This document shows, piece after piece, positions 17,920-25,764 of a DNA stretch of 54,377 bases. The stretch comes from Pseudomonadales bacterium. GTDB lineage: Bacteria > Pseudomonadota > Gammaproteobacteria > Pseudomonadales > Azotimanducaceae. The position numbers and the translations under genes were made by a program. How positions within the stretch are numbered: the stretch's first letter is position 1; the number at the start of each line of letters is the position of its first letter. The notes beneath the pieces are model-generated. The model saw only the letters and a list, made by a program, of their open reading frames with translations. It did not search any database and was not told where the DNA came from. The DNA is taken from the NCBI GenBank assembly GCA_016779385.1, contig JADHNT010000003.1, positions 1 to 54,377 on the forward strand, read 5' to 3'.

Positions 17920-18629
17920 GGCGGAGCCAGCCCCTTCAACGCTTCGTCCTTAAGCTGCCCGCTTTCCAAGCGCAGGCATCGGTCAAGGCGCGCAGCGAGG
18001 GACAAATCATGGGTCACCACCACCAGCGCCGTGCCCTGCTCTTCCCGCAGGGCCAGCATGAGATCGATCATCTGGTGCGCAGTGGTGGGATCCAAGTTCC
18101 CCGTGGGCTCATCGGCCAAGAGCACGGCGGGCTTACCCACCAGGGCCCGAGCCAGAGCCACTCGTTGTCGTTCCCCGCCGGAAAGGGCCCCAGGACGATG
18201 CTGGGCCCGGGCTGCCAGGCCCACGGCGCCCAGGAGGCGTGAGGCCTCCCCTAGGCCTTCCTCCTTCCTCAGCCCCCGAATGAGCAAAGGCATGGCGACG
18301 TTTTCCAGCGCCGAGAACTCCGCCAGCAGGTGGTGAAACTGATAGACGAAGCCGAGGTGACCGTTGCGCGCCAGCGCTCGATCCCCGTCGGACAATGCGA
18401 AGGGATCCACGGTGCCCCAGCGCACGTTCCCCGCATCGGGGCGGTCCAGCGCCCCCAGCAGATGCAGCAAGGTGCTCTTCCCCGATCCGGACTGGCCGAG
18501 AATGGCGAGGCGCTCCCCGGCGGCGACGGTCAGGGATAGGTTCTCCAGCACCGTCAGGGCCCCGGTAGCGCCCTCCCGGTAGCGGCGCCCCAGCCCCTCG
18601 GCGGTGAGCACCGGTGCGGCGTTATTCAT
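17916..18629 (-). CDS. lolD: Lipoprotein-releasing ABC transporter ATPase LolD
   Basis: 237 residues. ATP-binding subunit of LolCDE. Walker A GQSGSGKST, the Q-loop region around LGFVYQFHHLLAEFSALENV (a LolD/MacB hallmark), signature LSGGERQRVALARAL, Walker B VLLADEPTGNLD and the switch histidine in VVVTHD are all intact. The start is taken as ATG at 18629 (MNNAAPVLTAEGLGRRY), which overlaps the lolC stop by 8 bases (ATGAATAA); the longer reading from 18659 is unnecessary. Confidence 0.94.
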   Translation of the reverse strand: MNNAAPVLTAEGLGRRYREGATGALTVLENLSLTVAAGERLAILGQSGSGKSTLLHLLGALDRPDAGNVRWGTVDPFALSDGDRALARNGHLGFVYQFHHLLAEFSALENVAMPLLIRGLRKEEGLGEASRLLGAVGLAARAQHRPGALSGGERQRVALARALVGKPAVLLADEPTGNLDPTTAHQMIDLMLALREEQGTALVVVTHDLSLAARLDRCLRLESGQLKDEALKGLAPP

Positions 18630-19857
18630 GACGAAGAACCTCCTGCGGAGCCAAAGCATCGGCGCGACGCGCCGCCAGCGTAATCGCCAGGGCCGCCAGG
18701 GCGCCGGCGACCGCCGCTACCGCCAAACAATCCCCCAGGGCCGGGGCCACGGGCAGATGGTGAACGAAGTAGGCCCCCATAAGCGGCGCCCCCCGAAGCT
18801 CGGAGATCCAGGCCACCAGGGCCGGCGCCCCTGCGCAGAGGGCCAGCCCTCCCATCACGCCCGCCACGATACCGCCCCCGGCCACGAAGGCCCCGTGCCA
18901 GCGGAAAACCGCACGAAGCTGGGCGCCGCCCAGGCCTAGGGAGGACAGCATGGCGAGGGCAGAGGTTTGCTGGCGGATGGCCATGAGCACCATGGCGATG
19001 AGATTAAAAGCCGCCATGGCCACGAGCAGGGTCAGCACGAGAAAAAGCATCTTCTTCTGCACGGCGATAGCCTCGAAGAGGGCACCATAGCGATCCCGCC
19101 AATCGCTGAAGCGAAAGGCACCACCTGCGGCCTCCGGGAGGGCTTCGAGGGCCGCTTCTACCTGGGCGCGGTCCTCGCCCACGGCGAGCACATCCCGAAC
19201 CCCGAGGCGCAGGCTCCGCGGTCCCCCGCGGCGCGCCAGGGCGCGCACGTCATCAAGGTGCGCCAGCATCGTTTGCCCATCGAGGAGCGTCCCCGTCTCC
19301 AGGAGCCCGAGAACCGCCACCGTGCGCTGCACGGGAAAGGCCCCGGCCAGGGTCAGGCGGAGATTGGGCACCACTAGGGTCAGGGAATCCCCCGGGACCA
19401 GCGCGAGGCCCCGGGCCAGCTCCGCGCCCAAAAAGACCCCAAAGTTGCCGGGGCGGAGCATCCCTTTCTGCCGAAGGGTCAAGCCACTCAGGCCCCCAGC
19501 CCCCGGCGCCACGCCGAGCACCTGCACGGGGCGGCTTTGGGTGCGCATCCCAGCTTGGGCAACGAGGGCCAGAGCGCCGAGTTCCTCAAAGGGCTCGGCC
19601 CCTTGAATGCCCGGCAGAGCGGCCAGCATTGGGGCGTAATCCGCTGGATCGACGCCGTAGCCCTCTACCACCAGCTGGGGAACGGCCCCAAGCACCTCCT
19701 GTCGAAGGGCGCGCTCAAAGCCATTGGCCACGGACAGAACGAGCACCAGCACGGCTACGGCGAGGGCGATCCCCCCGGCGGCGGCGACGGTGACGAAAGA
19801 CAGGAAAGCCCCCTCGGGGCGAAGAAAGCGGGCCGCGAGGAAGCGCGGAAGATTCAC
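18622..19857 (-). CDS. lolC: Lipoprotein-releasing ABC transporter permease LolC
   Basis: 411 residues from a GTG at 19857 (MNLPRFLAARFLRPEGAFLS). Same four-helix plan as LolE: helix 1 at about 22-45 (AGGIALAVAVLVLVLSVANG), a periplasmic domain that contacts LolA in characterised systems, and three C-terminal helices (MLFLVLTLLVAMAAFNLIAM, then GAFVAGGGIVAGVMGGLALC, then AAVAGALAALAITLAARRAD). First of the three lol genes; the nqrM stop is only 6 bases upstream, so it may be read from the apbE-nqrM promoter. Confidence 0.9.
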   Translation of the reverse strand: MNLPRFLAARFLRPEGAFLSFVTVAAAGGIALAVAVLVLVLSVANGFERALRQEVLGAVPQLVVEGYGVDPADYAPMLAALPGIQGAEPFEELGALALVAQAGMRTQSRPVQVLGVAPGAGGLSGLTLRQKGMLRPGNFGVFLGAELARGLALVPGDSLTLVVPNLRLTLAGAFPVQRTVAVLGLLETGTLLDGQTMLAHLDDVRALARRGGPRSLRLGVRDVLAVGEDRAQVEAALEALPEAAGGAFRFSDWRDRYGALFEAIAVQKKMLFLVLTLLVAMAAFNLIAMVLMAIRQQTSALAMLSSLGLGGAQLRAVFRWHGAFVAGGGIVAGVMGGLALCAGAPALVAWISELRGAPLMGAYFVHHLPVAPALGDCLAVAAVAGALAALAITLAARRADALAPQEVLRHE

Positions 19858-19863
19858 AAGCGC

Positions 19864-20112
19864 CTAGGACTGATCGAAGGCGTCGTAGCCAAGCTCCGCC
19901 GCCTGGCCGCTGCGCACACCCTTGGCCTTCACCAGGGTCTTTTCCACGCAGCGGCTGGGATCATTGCCACAGAGGCTGCAGGTGCCCGCGCCATCTACCT
20001 TATTGAGGCCCCCGCAGGTGCCGGCGATGGGGGCCCGGCCAAAGGTCACTCCCACGGCCATGGCCGCCACCAGGGCCAGCATGAACAGAAAGGCGAAGAC
20101 CAGCTCGAACAT
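19864..20112 (-). CDS. nqrM: Na+-NQR maturation protein NqrM
   Basis: 82 residues. One N-terminal membrane helix (FELVFAFLFMLALVAAMAVG), then the conserved VTFGRAPIAGTCGGL and a cysteine cluster TCSLCGNDPSRC. NqrM delivers or inserts the iron centre between NqrD and NqrE; the cysteines are its known functional residues. It lies 7 bases after apbE. In most gammaproteobacteria this pair ends the nqrABCDEF operon, but here the upstream neighbour is a divergent hydrolase, so the Nqr subunits must be encoded elsewhere if present. The ATG at 20112 is chosen over a longer frame. Confidence 0.9.
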   Translation of the reverse strand: MFELVFAFLFMLALVAAMAVGVTFGRAPIAGTCGGLNKVDGAGTCSLCGNDPSRCVEKTLVKAKGVRSGQAAELGYDAFDQS

Positions 20113-20119
20113 GGGCGCG

Positions 20120-21154
20120 TTACCCCTCGTCAGTTCCCAGGGCCTCGAAGGCCGCGTTGGCGCGGCGCTCGAAGCCCTCACCGTCGTAGAGGATAAACAA
20201 AACCGGGAGCGTCTGCCTCTCCGCGAGGGCCAGCCCCGCCTCGGGCCCGAGCACGTTCATGGCTGTGGCCCAGGCGTCGGCCCAGAGGGCCTCCGGGTGG
20301 CCCACGGTAACGGAGGCCACGCGCTGGGGAATAGGATAGCCCGTGCGCGGATCGATGGTGTGGGAATAGCGCACGCCATCGGCCTCGAAGAAATTGCGAT
20401 AGTCGCCGCTCGTGGCCAGGGACAGATCCCTCAGGGGAACGGCCTCCTGCACCAGGCCCCGAGCCGAGGGGTCCGGCACCTCCACACCGATGCGCCAGGG
20501 CACGCCCCGATCGTTCACGCCCCGGGCCCGCACCTCCCCGCCGATATCCACAAGGTAGTTTCGAAGCCCCGCTTCCCCGAGCACGGCGGCCAGCACATCC
20601 ACACCATAACCCTTGGCCAGAGCCGACAGGTCCACCTCAACCCCCGGAGCCGTACGCTGAAGGCTCGGGGGATCGGCGCGGACCACCAGCTTGCCAAAGC
20701 CCACCCGGGCCTGGGCCTCGGCAATGGCGTCCGCCGGGGGTGGCGCCGCCCGGCGCTCCCCCCCCGCGCCGAAGCCCCAGAGGTCAATCAAGGGCCCCAC
20801 GGTGACATCAAAGGCCCCGCCGCTCGCCGTGCTCACGGCCTGGGCCGCAGCCACCACGGTGACAAAAGCCGGCTCAATGGGAAAGGGCTCGAGGCTTTCG
20901 CCGCTGTTGAATTGGGAGATGGTGGCCTGGGGATCCCAGGTGGACATGCTGGCGTTCACGGCGACCAGCGCGTCTTCTAGCTGTGTCTCTAGAGCAGCCC
21001 GAGCCGGCGCCCCGTCCTCCGCGAGATAGGTGACGCGCCAATAGGTGCCCATGGTCTGCCCCTGGAGGGTCACCTTGTCCGGGGCGCCTTCGCAGGCTGC
21101 CAAGGCAAAAACCGCCAGGAGCGAAAGCGTGCGTATCCAAAGCGTGCCGTTCAC
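20120..21154 (-). CDS. apbE: FAD:protein FMN transferase ApbE (lipoprotein)
   Basis: 344 residues. Signal peptide with lipobox LAAC (SLLAVFALAACEGAP), so it acts in the periplasm. ApbE moves FMN from FAD onto a threonine of target proteins such as NqrB and NqrC. Family landmarks: MGTYWRVTYL, ALAKGYGVDVLAAVLGEAGL, VDIGGEVRARG and YSHTIDPRTGYP, which contains the FAD/metal-binding segment. It starts an apparent apbE-nqrM-lolCDE run and is divergent from the dienelactone hydrolase gene. Context with nqrM points to Na+-NQR flavinylation. Confidence 0.93.
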   Translation of the reverse strand: MNGTLWIRTLSLLAVFALAACEGAPDKVTLQGQTMGTYWRVTYLAEDGAPARAALETQLEDALVAVNASMSTWDPQATISQFNSGESLEPFPIEPAFVTVVAAAQAVSTASGGAFDVTVGPLIDLWGFGAGGERRAAPPPADAIAEAQARVGFGKLVVRADPPSLQRTAPGVEVDLSALAKGYGVDVLAAVLGEAGLRNYLVDIGGEVRARGVNDRGVPWRIGVEVPDPSARGLVQEAVPLRDLSLATSGDYRNFFEADGVRYSHTIDPRTGYPIPQRVASVTVGHPEALWADAWATAMNVLGPEAGLALAERQTLPVLFILYDGEGFERRANAAFEALGTDEG

Positions 21155-21257
21155 CGCTACTCTCCTTAGCCAAGCTGCCCGCGCCTACTTGCGGTTCCGC
21201 GGGCGCTACCTTAGCGAAGGTGGTCACAAATTACTGCCTTAGAAACAGGAGACCGTC

Positions 21258-21977
21258 ATGTTGAAAGCCACCCTCCCCTATGAAGTCGATGGCAAGGCCT
21301 TCGAAGGCCTCCTGGTCCGCCCCGAGGCCTCGGACACCCCGAAGGCCGCCGTTGCCGTGTGCCACGCCTGGGGGGGCCGGGATAACTTCGCCGAGGGCAT
21401 TGCTCGGCGCCTCGCCGCCGAGGGCTATCTGGCCTGCGCCCTCGATGCCTACGGCGCCGGCGTGCGGGGCACCACCCCGGAGGAAAACCAGGCCCTCATG
21501 GCCCCCCTCGTCGCCAATCGAGCCGACCTCTTCCGCCGCCTCACCGCAGGCCTTGAGGCCCTGCGCGCCCAGCCGGACTGCGGCGATGCGGTGGCAGCCA
21601 TCGGCTACTGCTTCGGGGGCCTCTGCGTGCTCGATCTGGCCCGGGGCGGCGCCGGGCTTCGCGGCGTGGTGAGCTTCCATGGCCTGCTTCACGCCCCCGA
21701 GACGCCCCTCGGGGCCGGGGATGACGCCGCCATCCTCGTACTGAACGGCCACGACGATCCCATGGTGCCCCCGACCGCCGTCCTCGCCTTTGCCGAGGAG
21801 ATGACCCTGGCTAAGCGGGATTGGCAGCTCCACGACTACGGCGGCGCGCTCCATGCCTTTACGGTGCCCGAGGCCAACGCCCCTGAAGCCGGGGTGGCCT
21901 ACCACCCGAAGGCTGATCAGCGTAGCTGGGCCAGCGCCACGGCCTTTCTTCGCGAAGTCCTCACCCCCGAGGGCTAG
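21258..21977 (+). CDS. Dienelactone hydrolase family protein
   Basis: 239 residues, cytoplasmic alpha/beta-hydrolase. The nucleophile elbow GYCFGG (Cys, as in dienelactone hydrolase) is at about residue 118; the Asp is in VLNGHDDPMVPP and the His in GGALHAFTVP. Start ATG at 21258 with AGGAG 8 bases upstream (21246-21250). Family members hydrolyse dienelactone in chlorocatechol breakdown, but many act on other esters and there is no catechol gene nearby. It opens a co-directional catabolic group and precedes the first acyl-CoA dehydrogenase by 61 bases. Confidence 0.87.
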   Translation: MLKATLPYEVDGKAFEGLLVRPEASDTPKAAVAVCHAWGGRDNFAEGIARRLAAEGYLACALDAYGAGVRGTTPEENQALMAPLVANRADLFRRLTAGLEALRAQPDCGDAVAAIGYCFGGLCVLDLARGGAGLRGVVSFHGLLHAPETPLGAGDDAAILVLNGHDDPMVPPTAVLAFAEEMTLAKRDWQLHDYGGALHAFTVPEANAPEAGVAYHPKADQRSWASATAFLREVLTPEG

Positions 21978-21996
21978 CGGGGGCAAGGTCCGGTGC

Positions 21997-22002
21997 TAGA
22001 CT
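21997..22002 (+). promoter_or_regulatory. Possible -10 element (TAGACT) before the acyl-CoA dehydrogenase genes
   Basis: TAGACT lies 37 bases before the ATG at 22039, just after the hydrolase stop. No convincing -35 is visible. It is listed because the same hexamer stands at a similar distance before the genes at 880 and 53431. Confidence 0.25.
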
Positions 22003-22038
22003 AAGCGCTGCATTTACTCAGGGGAGAGAGAAGACGCT

Positions 22039-23160
22039 ATGGCGCTCGTACTGAACGAAGACCAGTCCTTTATCCAAGCCACCGCCGCAGAGTTCTGCGC
22101 CAGCAAGGCCCCCACCATGGCCTTCCGGGCCCTCCGGGAGAACCCAGGCCCCGCGGGCTACGACGAAGGCACCTGGCAAGCCATGGTGGAACTTGGCTGG
22201 ACTGGCATCACCCTGCCGGAGGCCGTAGGCGGGACCGACTTCGGCTGGCAAGCCATGGGCACGATCCTCGAGCAAACGGGACGCCACCTCTCCGCCTCCC
22301 CGCTCCTGAGCTCCGTGGTGCTGGGCTCCAGCGCCCTGGCCCTTAGCAGCAATCGCGCCCTCGCCGATGCGCTGCTGCCCGAGGTGGTCGAAGGCAAGAT
22401 CCGCCTGGCCCTCGCCCTCGAGGAAAGCCCCCATCACCAGCCCTACGGCGCCGCCCTCACGGCCACGGCCAGCGGCGATGCGGTGCAGCTGAAGGGCGAG
22501 AAGCGCTTCGTCATCGACGGCGGCAGCGCCGAGCAAATCATTGTGGTGGCCCGGGAAAGCGGCGCCCCGGGGGATCGGGACGGCCTAGGCCTTTACCTCG
22601 TGCCCCGGGAAGCCGGCATCACCGCCACCGCAGAGAAACTCGCGGACTACCGGGCCTACGCCCACCTGACCATCGACGCCACGGTGGACGCCAGCCAGCG
22701 CCTCGGCGACGCAGACCTCCTAGACGCCGTCCTCGACCGGGGCCGAGCCGCCCTGGCCGCGGAAATGCTCGGGGGCGCGCAGGCGGCCTTCGACCAAACC
22801 ATCGCCTACCTGAAGGAGCGCAAGCAGTTCGGTCAGGTCATCGGCAGCTTCCAGGGCCTTAAGCACCGCGCCGCGGACCTCTTTGGAGAAATCGAGCTGG
22901 CACGCTCCACAGTCCTCGACGCCCTCGCGGCCCTCGATGAAGGCCGGGACGATGGGGCCCTCGCCGTGTCCCTGGCGAAGGCCAAGGTCGGCGAAGTGCT
23001 CCACGCCGTGAGCTGCGAAGCCCTCCAAATGCATGGCGGCATCGGCATGACCGACGAATTTGACATCGGCTTCTACATGAAGCGCGCCCGGGTGCAGGAG
23101 CAGCTGCTGGGGAACCAAACCTTCCACCGCAGCCGCTACGCGGCCCTCGCCGGCTACTAA
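22039..23160 (+). CDS. Acyl-CoA dehydrogenase, probable non-catalytic partner subunit
   Basis: 373 residues with the ACAD fold: N-terminal helices (LNEDQSFIQATAAEFCAS), a central beta domain and C-terminal helices ending MHGGIGMTDEFDIGFYMKRA, a normal ACAD flavin-region motif. At the helix-G catalytic position I read Asp233 (VLDRGRAAL), and the alternative site in the last 40 residues has no Glu either. The next gene, 11 bases downstream, encodes a second ACAD with a plausible catalytic Glu. This suggests an alpha2-beta2 heterotetramer like the paired FadE enzymes of steroid and bile-acid catabolism. The pairing is inference. Confidence 0.85.
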   Translation: MALVLNEDQSFIQATAAEFCASKAPTMAFRALRENPGPAGYDEGTWQAMVELGWTGITLPEAVGGTDFGWQAMGTILEQTGRHLSASPLLSSVVLGSSALALSSNRALADALLPEVVEGKIRLALALEESPHHQPYGAALTATASGDAVQLKGEKRFVIDGGSAEQIIVVARESGAPGDRDGLGLYLVPREAGITATAEKLADYRAYAHLTIDATVDASQRLGDADLLDAVLDRGRAALAAEMLGGAQAAFDQTIAYLKERKQFGQVIGSFQGLKHRAADLFGEIELARSTVLDALAALDEGRDDGALAVSLAKAKVGEVLHAVSCEALQMHGGIGMTDEFDIGFYMKRARVQEQLLGNQTFHRSRYAALAGY

Positions 23161-23171
23161 GGGGGCGCGCC

Positions 23172-24359
23172 ATGAAGCTCGCCTTCACCCCCGAGGAAAA
23201 CGCCTTCCGCGAGAAGGTTCAGGCCTTCTTTGCCACGGCCCTCACGCCGGAACTGGCCCACGCCGGGCGCCACATGACCAGCGTGTACTCCAGCAAGGAA
23301 CACGCTCTGGCCTGGCAGAAAATCCTTTATGACCAGGGCTGGCTCGTGCCCAGCTGGCCCGAGGCCTACGGCGGCTGCAACTGGTCCCTCACTCAGCGTT
23401 ACATCTTTGCCTGCGAGCGGGCCCGGGCGAAGCCCCCGGCCCTCTCCCCCATGGGCCTATCCATGCTGGGGCCGGCCCTCCTGGGCTGCGGTACGGAGGC
23501 GCAGAAGCAACACTACCTGCCTCGCATTCTTCGCGGGGAAGACTACTGGTGCCAGGGCTACTCCGAGCCCCAGGCCGGCTCGGACCTGGCCACGCTCCAG
23601 TGCAGCGCCGTGCGAGACGGCGATCACTACCTTCTGAACGGCACGAAGATCTGGACCACCCATGCCCAGTACGCCACGCACATGTTCTGCCTTGTACGCA
23701 CGGGCACCTTCGATCGTCCGCAGAAGGGCATTACCTTCCTGCTCCTGCCCATGGACGCGGAAGGCATCACCATCACCCCTATTCGCTTTGTCTCCGGCGC
23801 CGCGACCCAGGCCCAGGTGTTCTTTGACAACGTGCGGGTGGATGCAAGCCAGCGCGTGGGCGAAGAAAACGACGGCTGGACCGTCGCCAAGTACCTTCTT
23901 GAATTCGAGCGCGGCGGCGGCGCCTCGGCCCCGGGGCTTTTGGAGGGTGTGGAAGACCTCCACACCTTTGCCGAGTCCCTCCCCGAGGCGGAGCGCGGCG
24001 CCCTTACCCTGCGGCTCCATGCGCTCACCTCACGCATCGAGGCCCTCGAGATGGCCGAACTCCAAGCCCTAGCGGAAACGGAGCGCCGGGGCTCGCCCGG
24101 CCCCGGCGCCTCCATGCTGAAGCTCCTGGGCACGGAGCTGAGCCAGGCCCTCACGGAGCTTCAGGTAGAGGCCCTCGGACCCTATAGCCTCGTGCATCAG
24201 CCCGAGGCCCTGGCCTTCGAGAGCAACGTGGCCCCCGTGGGCCCGGCGGCGGGGCTCACCACCGTGCCCTTCTACCTAAATAATCGGGCCGCCACGATCT
24301 ACGCAGGCTCGAGCGAAGTGCAGCGCAACATCATCAGCAAAGCGGTGCTCGGCCTATGA
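23172..24359 (+). CDS. Acyl-CoA dehydrogenase, probable catalytic subunit
   Basis: 395 residues. ACAD signatures QGYSEPQAGSDLA (FAD binding), KIWTTHAQYATHMFCLVRT and RAATIYAGSSEVQRNIISKA. The C-terminal catalytic Glu of MCAD-type enzymes (YEG) is Ala here (YAG), but Glu246 in LLEFERGGG matches the helix-G glutamate used by isovaleryl-CoA and long-chain enzymes and by ChsE4-type steroid FadEs. It oxidises an acyl-CoA, passing electrons to ETF. Its ATG follows the first ACAD by 11 bases; its stop overlaps the phosphatase start (ATGA). Confidence 0.9.
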   Translation: MKLAFTPEENAFREKVQAFFATALTPELAHAGRHMTSVYSSKEHALAWQKILYDQGWLVPSWPEAYGGCNWSLTQRYIFACERARAKPPALSPMGLSMLGPALLGCGTEAQKQHYLPRILRGEDYWCQGYSEPQAGSDLATLQCSAVRDGDHYLLNGTKIWTTHAQYATHMFCLVRTGTFDRPQKGITFLLLPMDAEGITITPIRFVSGAATQAQVFFDNVRVDASQRVGEENDGWTVAKYLLEFERGGGASAPGLLEGVEDLHTFAESLPEAERGALTLRLHALTSRIEALEMAELQALAETERRGSPGPGASMLKLLGTELSQALTELQVEALGPYSLVHQPEALAFESNVAPVGPAAGLTTVPFYLNNRAATIYAGSSEVQRNIISKAVLGL

Positions 24360-24973
24360 CCACTCGCCTCTGGCTCGTGCGCCACGGGCAAATTCAGGCC
24401 AACGTCGACGGGCGCTGGCACGGCAGCACGGACAGTCCGCTGACGGCCACGGGGCAAGCTCAAGTAGCCGCCACCGGCGCCTGGTTCAAGGCTCAGGAGC
24501 GCCCTATTACGGCGGTCTACGCCAGCCCCCTGCAGCGCACCTTTAACACCGCCGCCGGGATCGCCGAGGCCCTCGGCCTTACGACCCAACCTGAACCGGC
24601 GCTCCGGGAGTATGGCATTGGCGTGCTCGAGGACACCCCGTTCACCACCCTGAAGGATGAGCTCGGCTTTTTTGAGCGCATCTTCAGCGACGGCGCCTGG
24701 GCGCCGGAGGGCGGAGAAGCCCGGGAGGCCGTGGAGCGACGCATCCACGAGATTTTGGAAGCGCTGGCGACGCGCCACGCCGGGGAAGAGATCGTCGTGG
24801 TGAGCCACGGCGCAGCCCTCGCCCTTGGCCTTGCGTGCTTGCTTGCCAGCCCGGACCATCACTGGGCCACGCTCCACAAGAACAACTGCGCCGTATCCGA
24901 GCTCTGCTTTACGCCGGCTCCGGAGCTGCGCCAATTCAACATGACCGCACACCTTGGGGAGGGACCGGCATGA
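24356..24973 (+). CDS. Histidine phosphatase family protein
   Basis: 205 residues of the phosphoglycerate-mutase-like fold. The catalytic RHG is in LWLVRHGQIQAN, with the second-site Arg/Glu and His in ASPLQRTFNTA, LREYGIGVLED and VVVSHGAALALG. No signal peptide, so cytoplasmic. It overlaps the preceding acyl-CoA dehydrogenase and the following crotonase gene by 4 bases each (ATGA), so translation is likely coupled. A role in CoA-ester metabolism is possible but not shown; the substrate cannot be predicted. Confidence 0.9.
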   Translation: MTTRLWLVRHGQIQANVDGRWHGSTDSPLTATGQAQVAATGAWFKAQERPITAVYASPLQRTFNTAAGIAEALGLTTQPEPALREYGIGVLEDTPFTTLKDELGFFERIFSDGAWAPEGGEAREAVERRIHEILEALATRHAGEEIVVVSHGAALALGLACLLASPDHHWATLHKNNCAVSELCFTPAPELRQFNMTAHLGEGPA

Positions 24974-25746
24974 GCTATGAGTTTTGCACCACGGAAGCGA
25001 AGGACCACATCCTCACCGTCACCATCAACCGGCCGGAGCGCATGAACGCTCTCCATCCGCCGGCGAATTTGGAACTCGGCGAGGTTTTCAACGCCTTCGA
25101 CGCGGACCCGGACCTCTGGGTGGCCATCATCACCGGCGCGGGGGACCGGGCCTTCAGCGCCGGCAACGACCTGCGCTACCAGGCCGAAGGGGGCAAACGC
25201 GGCCCCATGCCCCTGGGTTTCGGGGGCCTAACCAGTCGCTTCGATATGAGCAAGCCCGTGATCGCCGCGGTGAACGGCGTGGCCATGGGGGGCGGCTTCG
25301 AGATCGCGCTAGCCTGCGACATCATCCTGGCCTCGAATACGGCTCGCTTTGCCCTGCCCGAGCCGAAGGTGGGCCTCGCCGCCCTCGCCGGCGGCCTGCA
25401 CCGCCTGCCCCGGCAGATCGGCACCAAGGCCGCCATGGGCATGATCCTCACGGGGCGCCACGTCCCCGCGGAGGAAGGGCTCCAGCTGGGCTTTGTAAAC
25501 GAGGTGACGGAGCCGGAAGCGCTGATGGACCGGGCCCGGGCCTGGGCCGCCATGATCTGTGAGTGCGCTCCCCTGTCCATCCGGGCCAGCAAGGAAGTGG
25601 CGTACAACGGCCTATCCCACGCCAGCCTCGAGGAGGCCATGGCCGCCACCTACCCCGGTGTCAAAGCCATGGTGGAGAGCCAGGACTTCATCGAAGGTCC
25701 GAAGGCCTTCGCCGAGAAGCGCCCCCCGAACTGGAAAGGCTGCTAA
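24970..25746 (+). CDS. Enoyl-CoA hydratase/isomerase (crotonase) family protein
   Basis: 258 residues. Crotonase core with the oxyanion-hole motif FSAGNDLRY and NGVAMGGGFEIALACDII. Both catalytic glutamates of classical enoyl-CoA hydratase are kept: Glu in GGGFEIA and Glu in FALPEPKVG. It would hydrate the enoyl-CoA made by the neighbouring dehydrogenases. The start at 24970 (MSYEFCTTEAKDH) overlaps the phosphatase stop by 4 bases; an upstream in-frame ATG at 24835 lies inside the phosphatase gene and adds non-family sequence. Confidence 0.92.
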   Translation: MSYEFCTTEAKDHILTVTINRPERMNALHPPANLELGEVFNAFDADPDLWVAIITGAGDRAFSAGNDLRYQAEGGKRGPMPLGFGGLTSRFDMSKPVIAAVNGVAMGGGFEIALACDIILASNTARFALPEPKVGLAALAGGLHRLPRQIGTKAAMGMILTGRHVPAEEGLQLGFVNEVTEPEALMDRARAWAAMICECAPLSIRASKEVAYNGLSHASLEEAMAATYPGVKAMVESQDFIEGPKAFAEKRPPNWKGC

Positions 25747-25764
25747 GGGACTCCGCCCCGCAAC

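Noticed and set aside
21258-21977. Dedicated dienelactone hydrolase of chlorocatechol degradation
   Set aside because: Family fold is clear, but no catechol dioxygenase or cycloisomerase is near, so a specific pathway claim is not supported.
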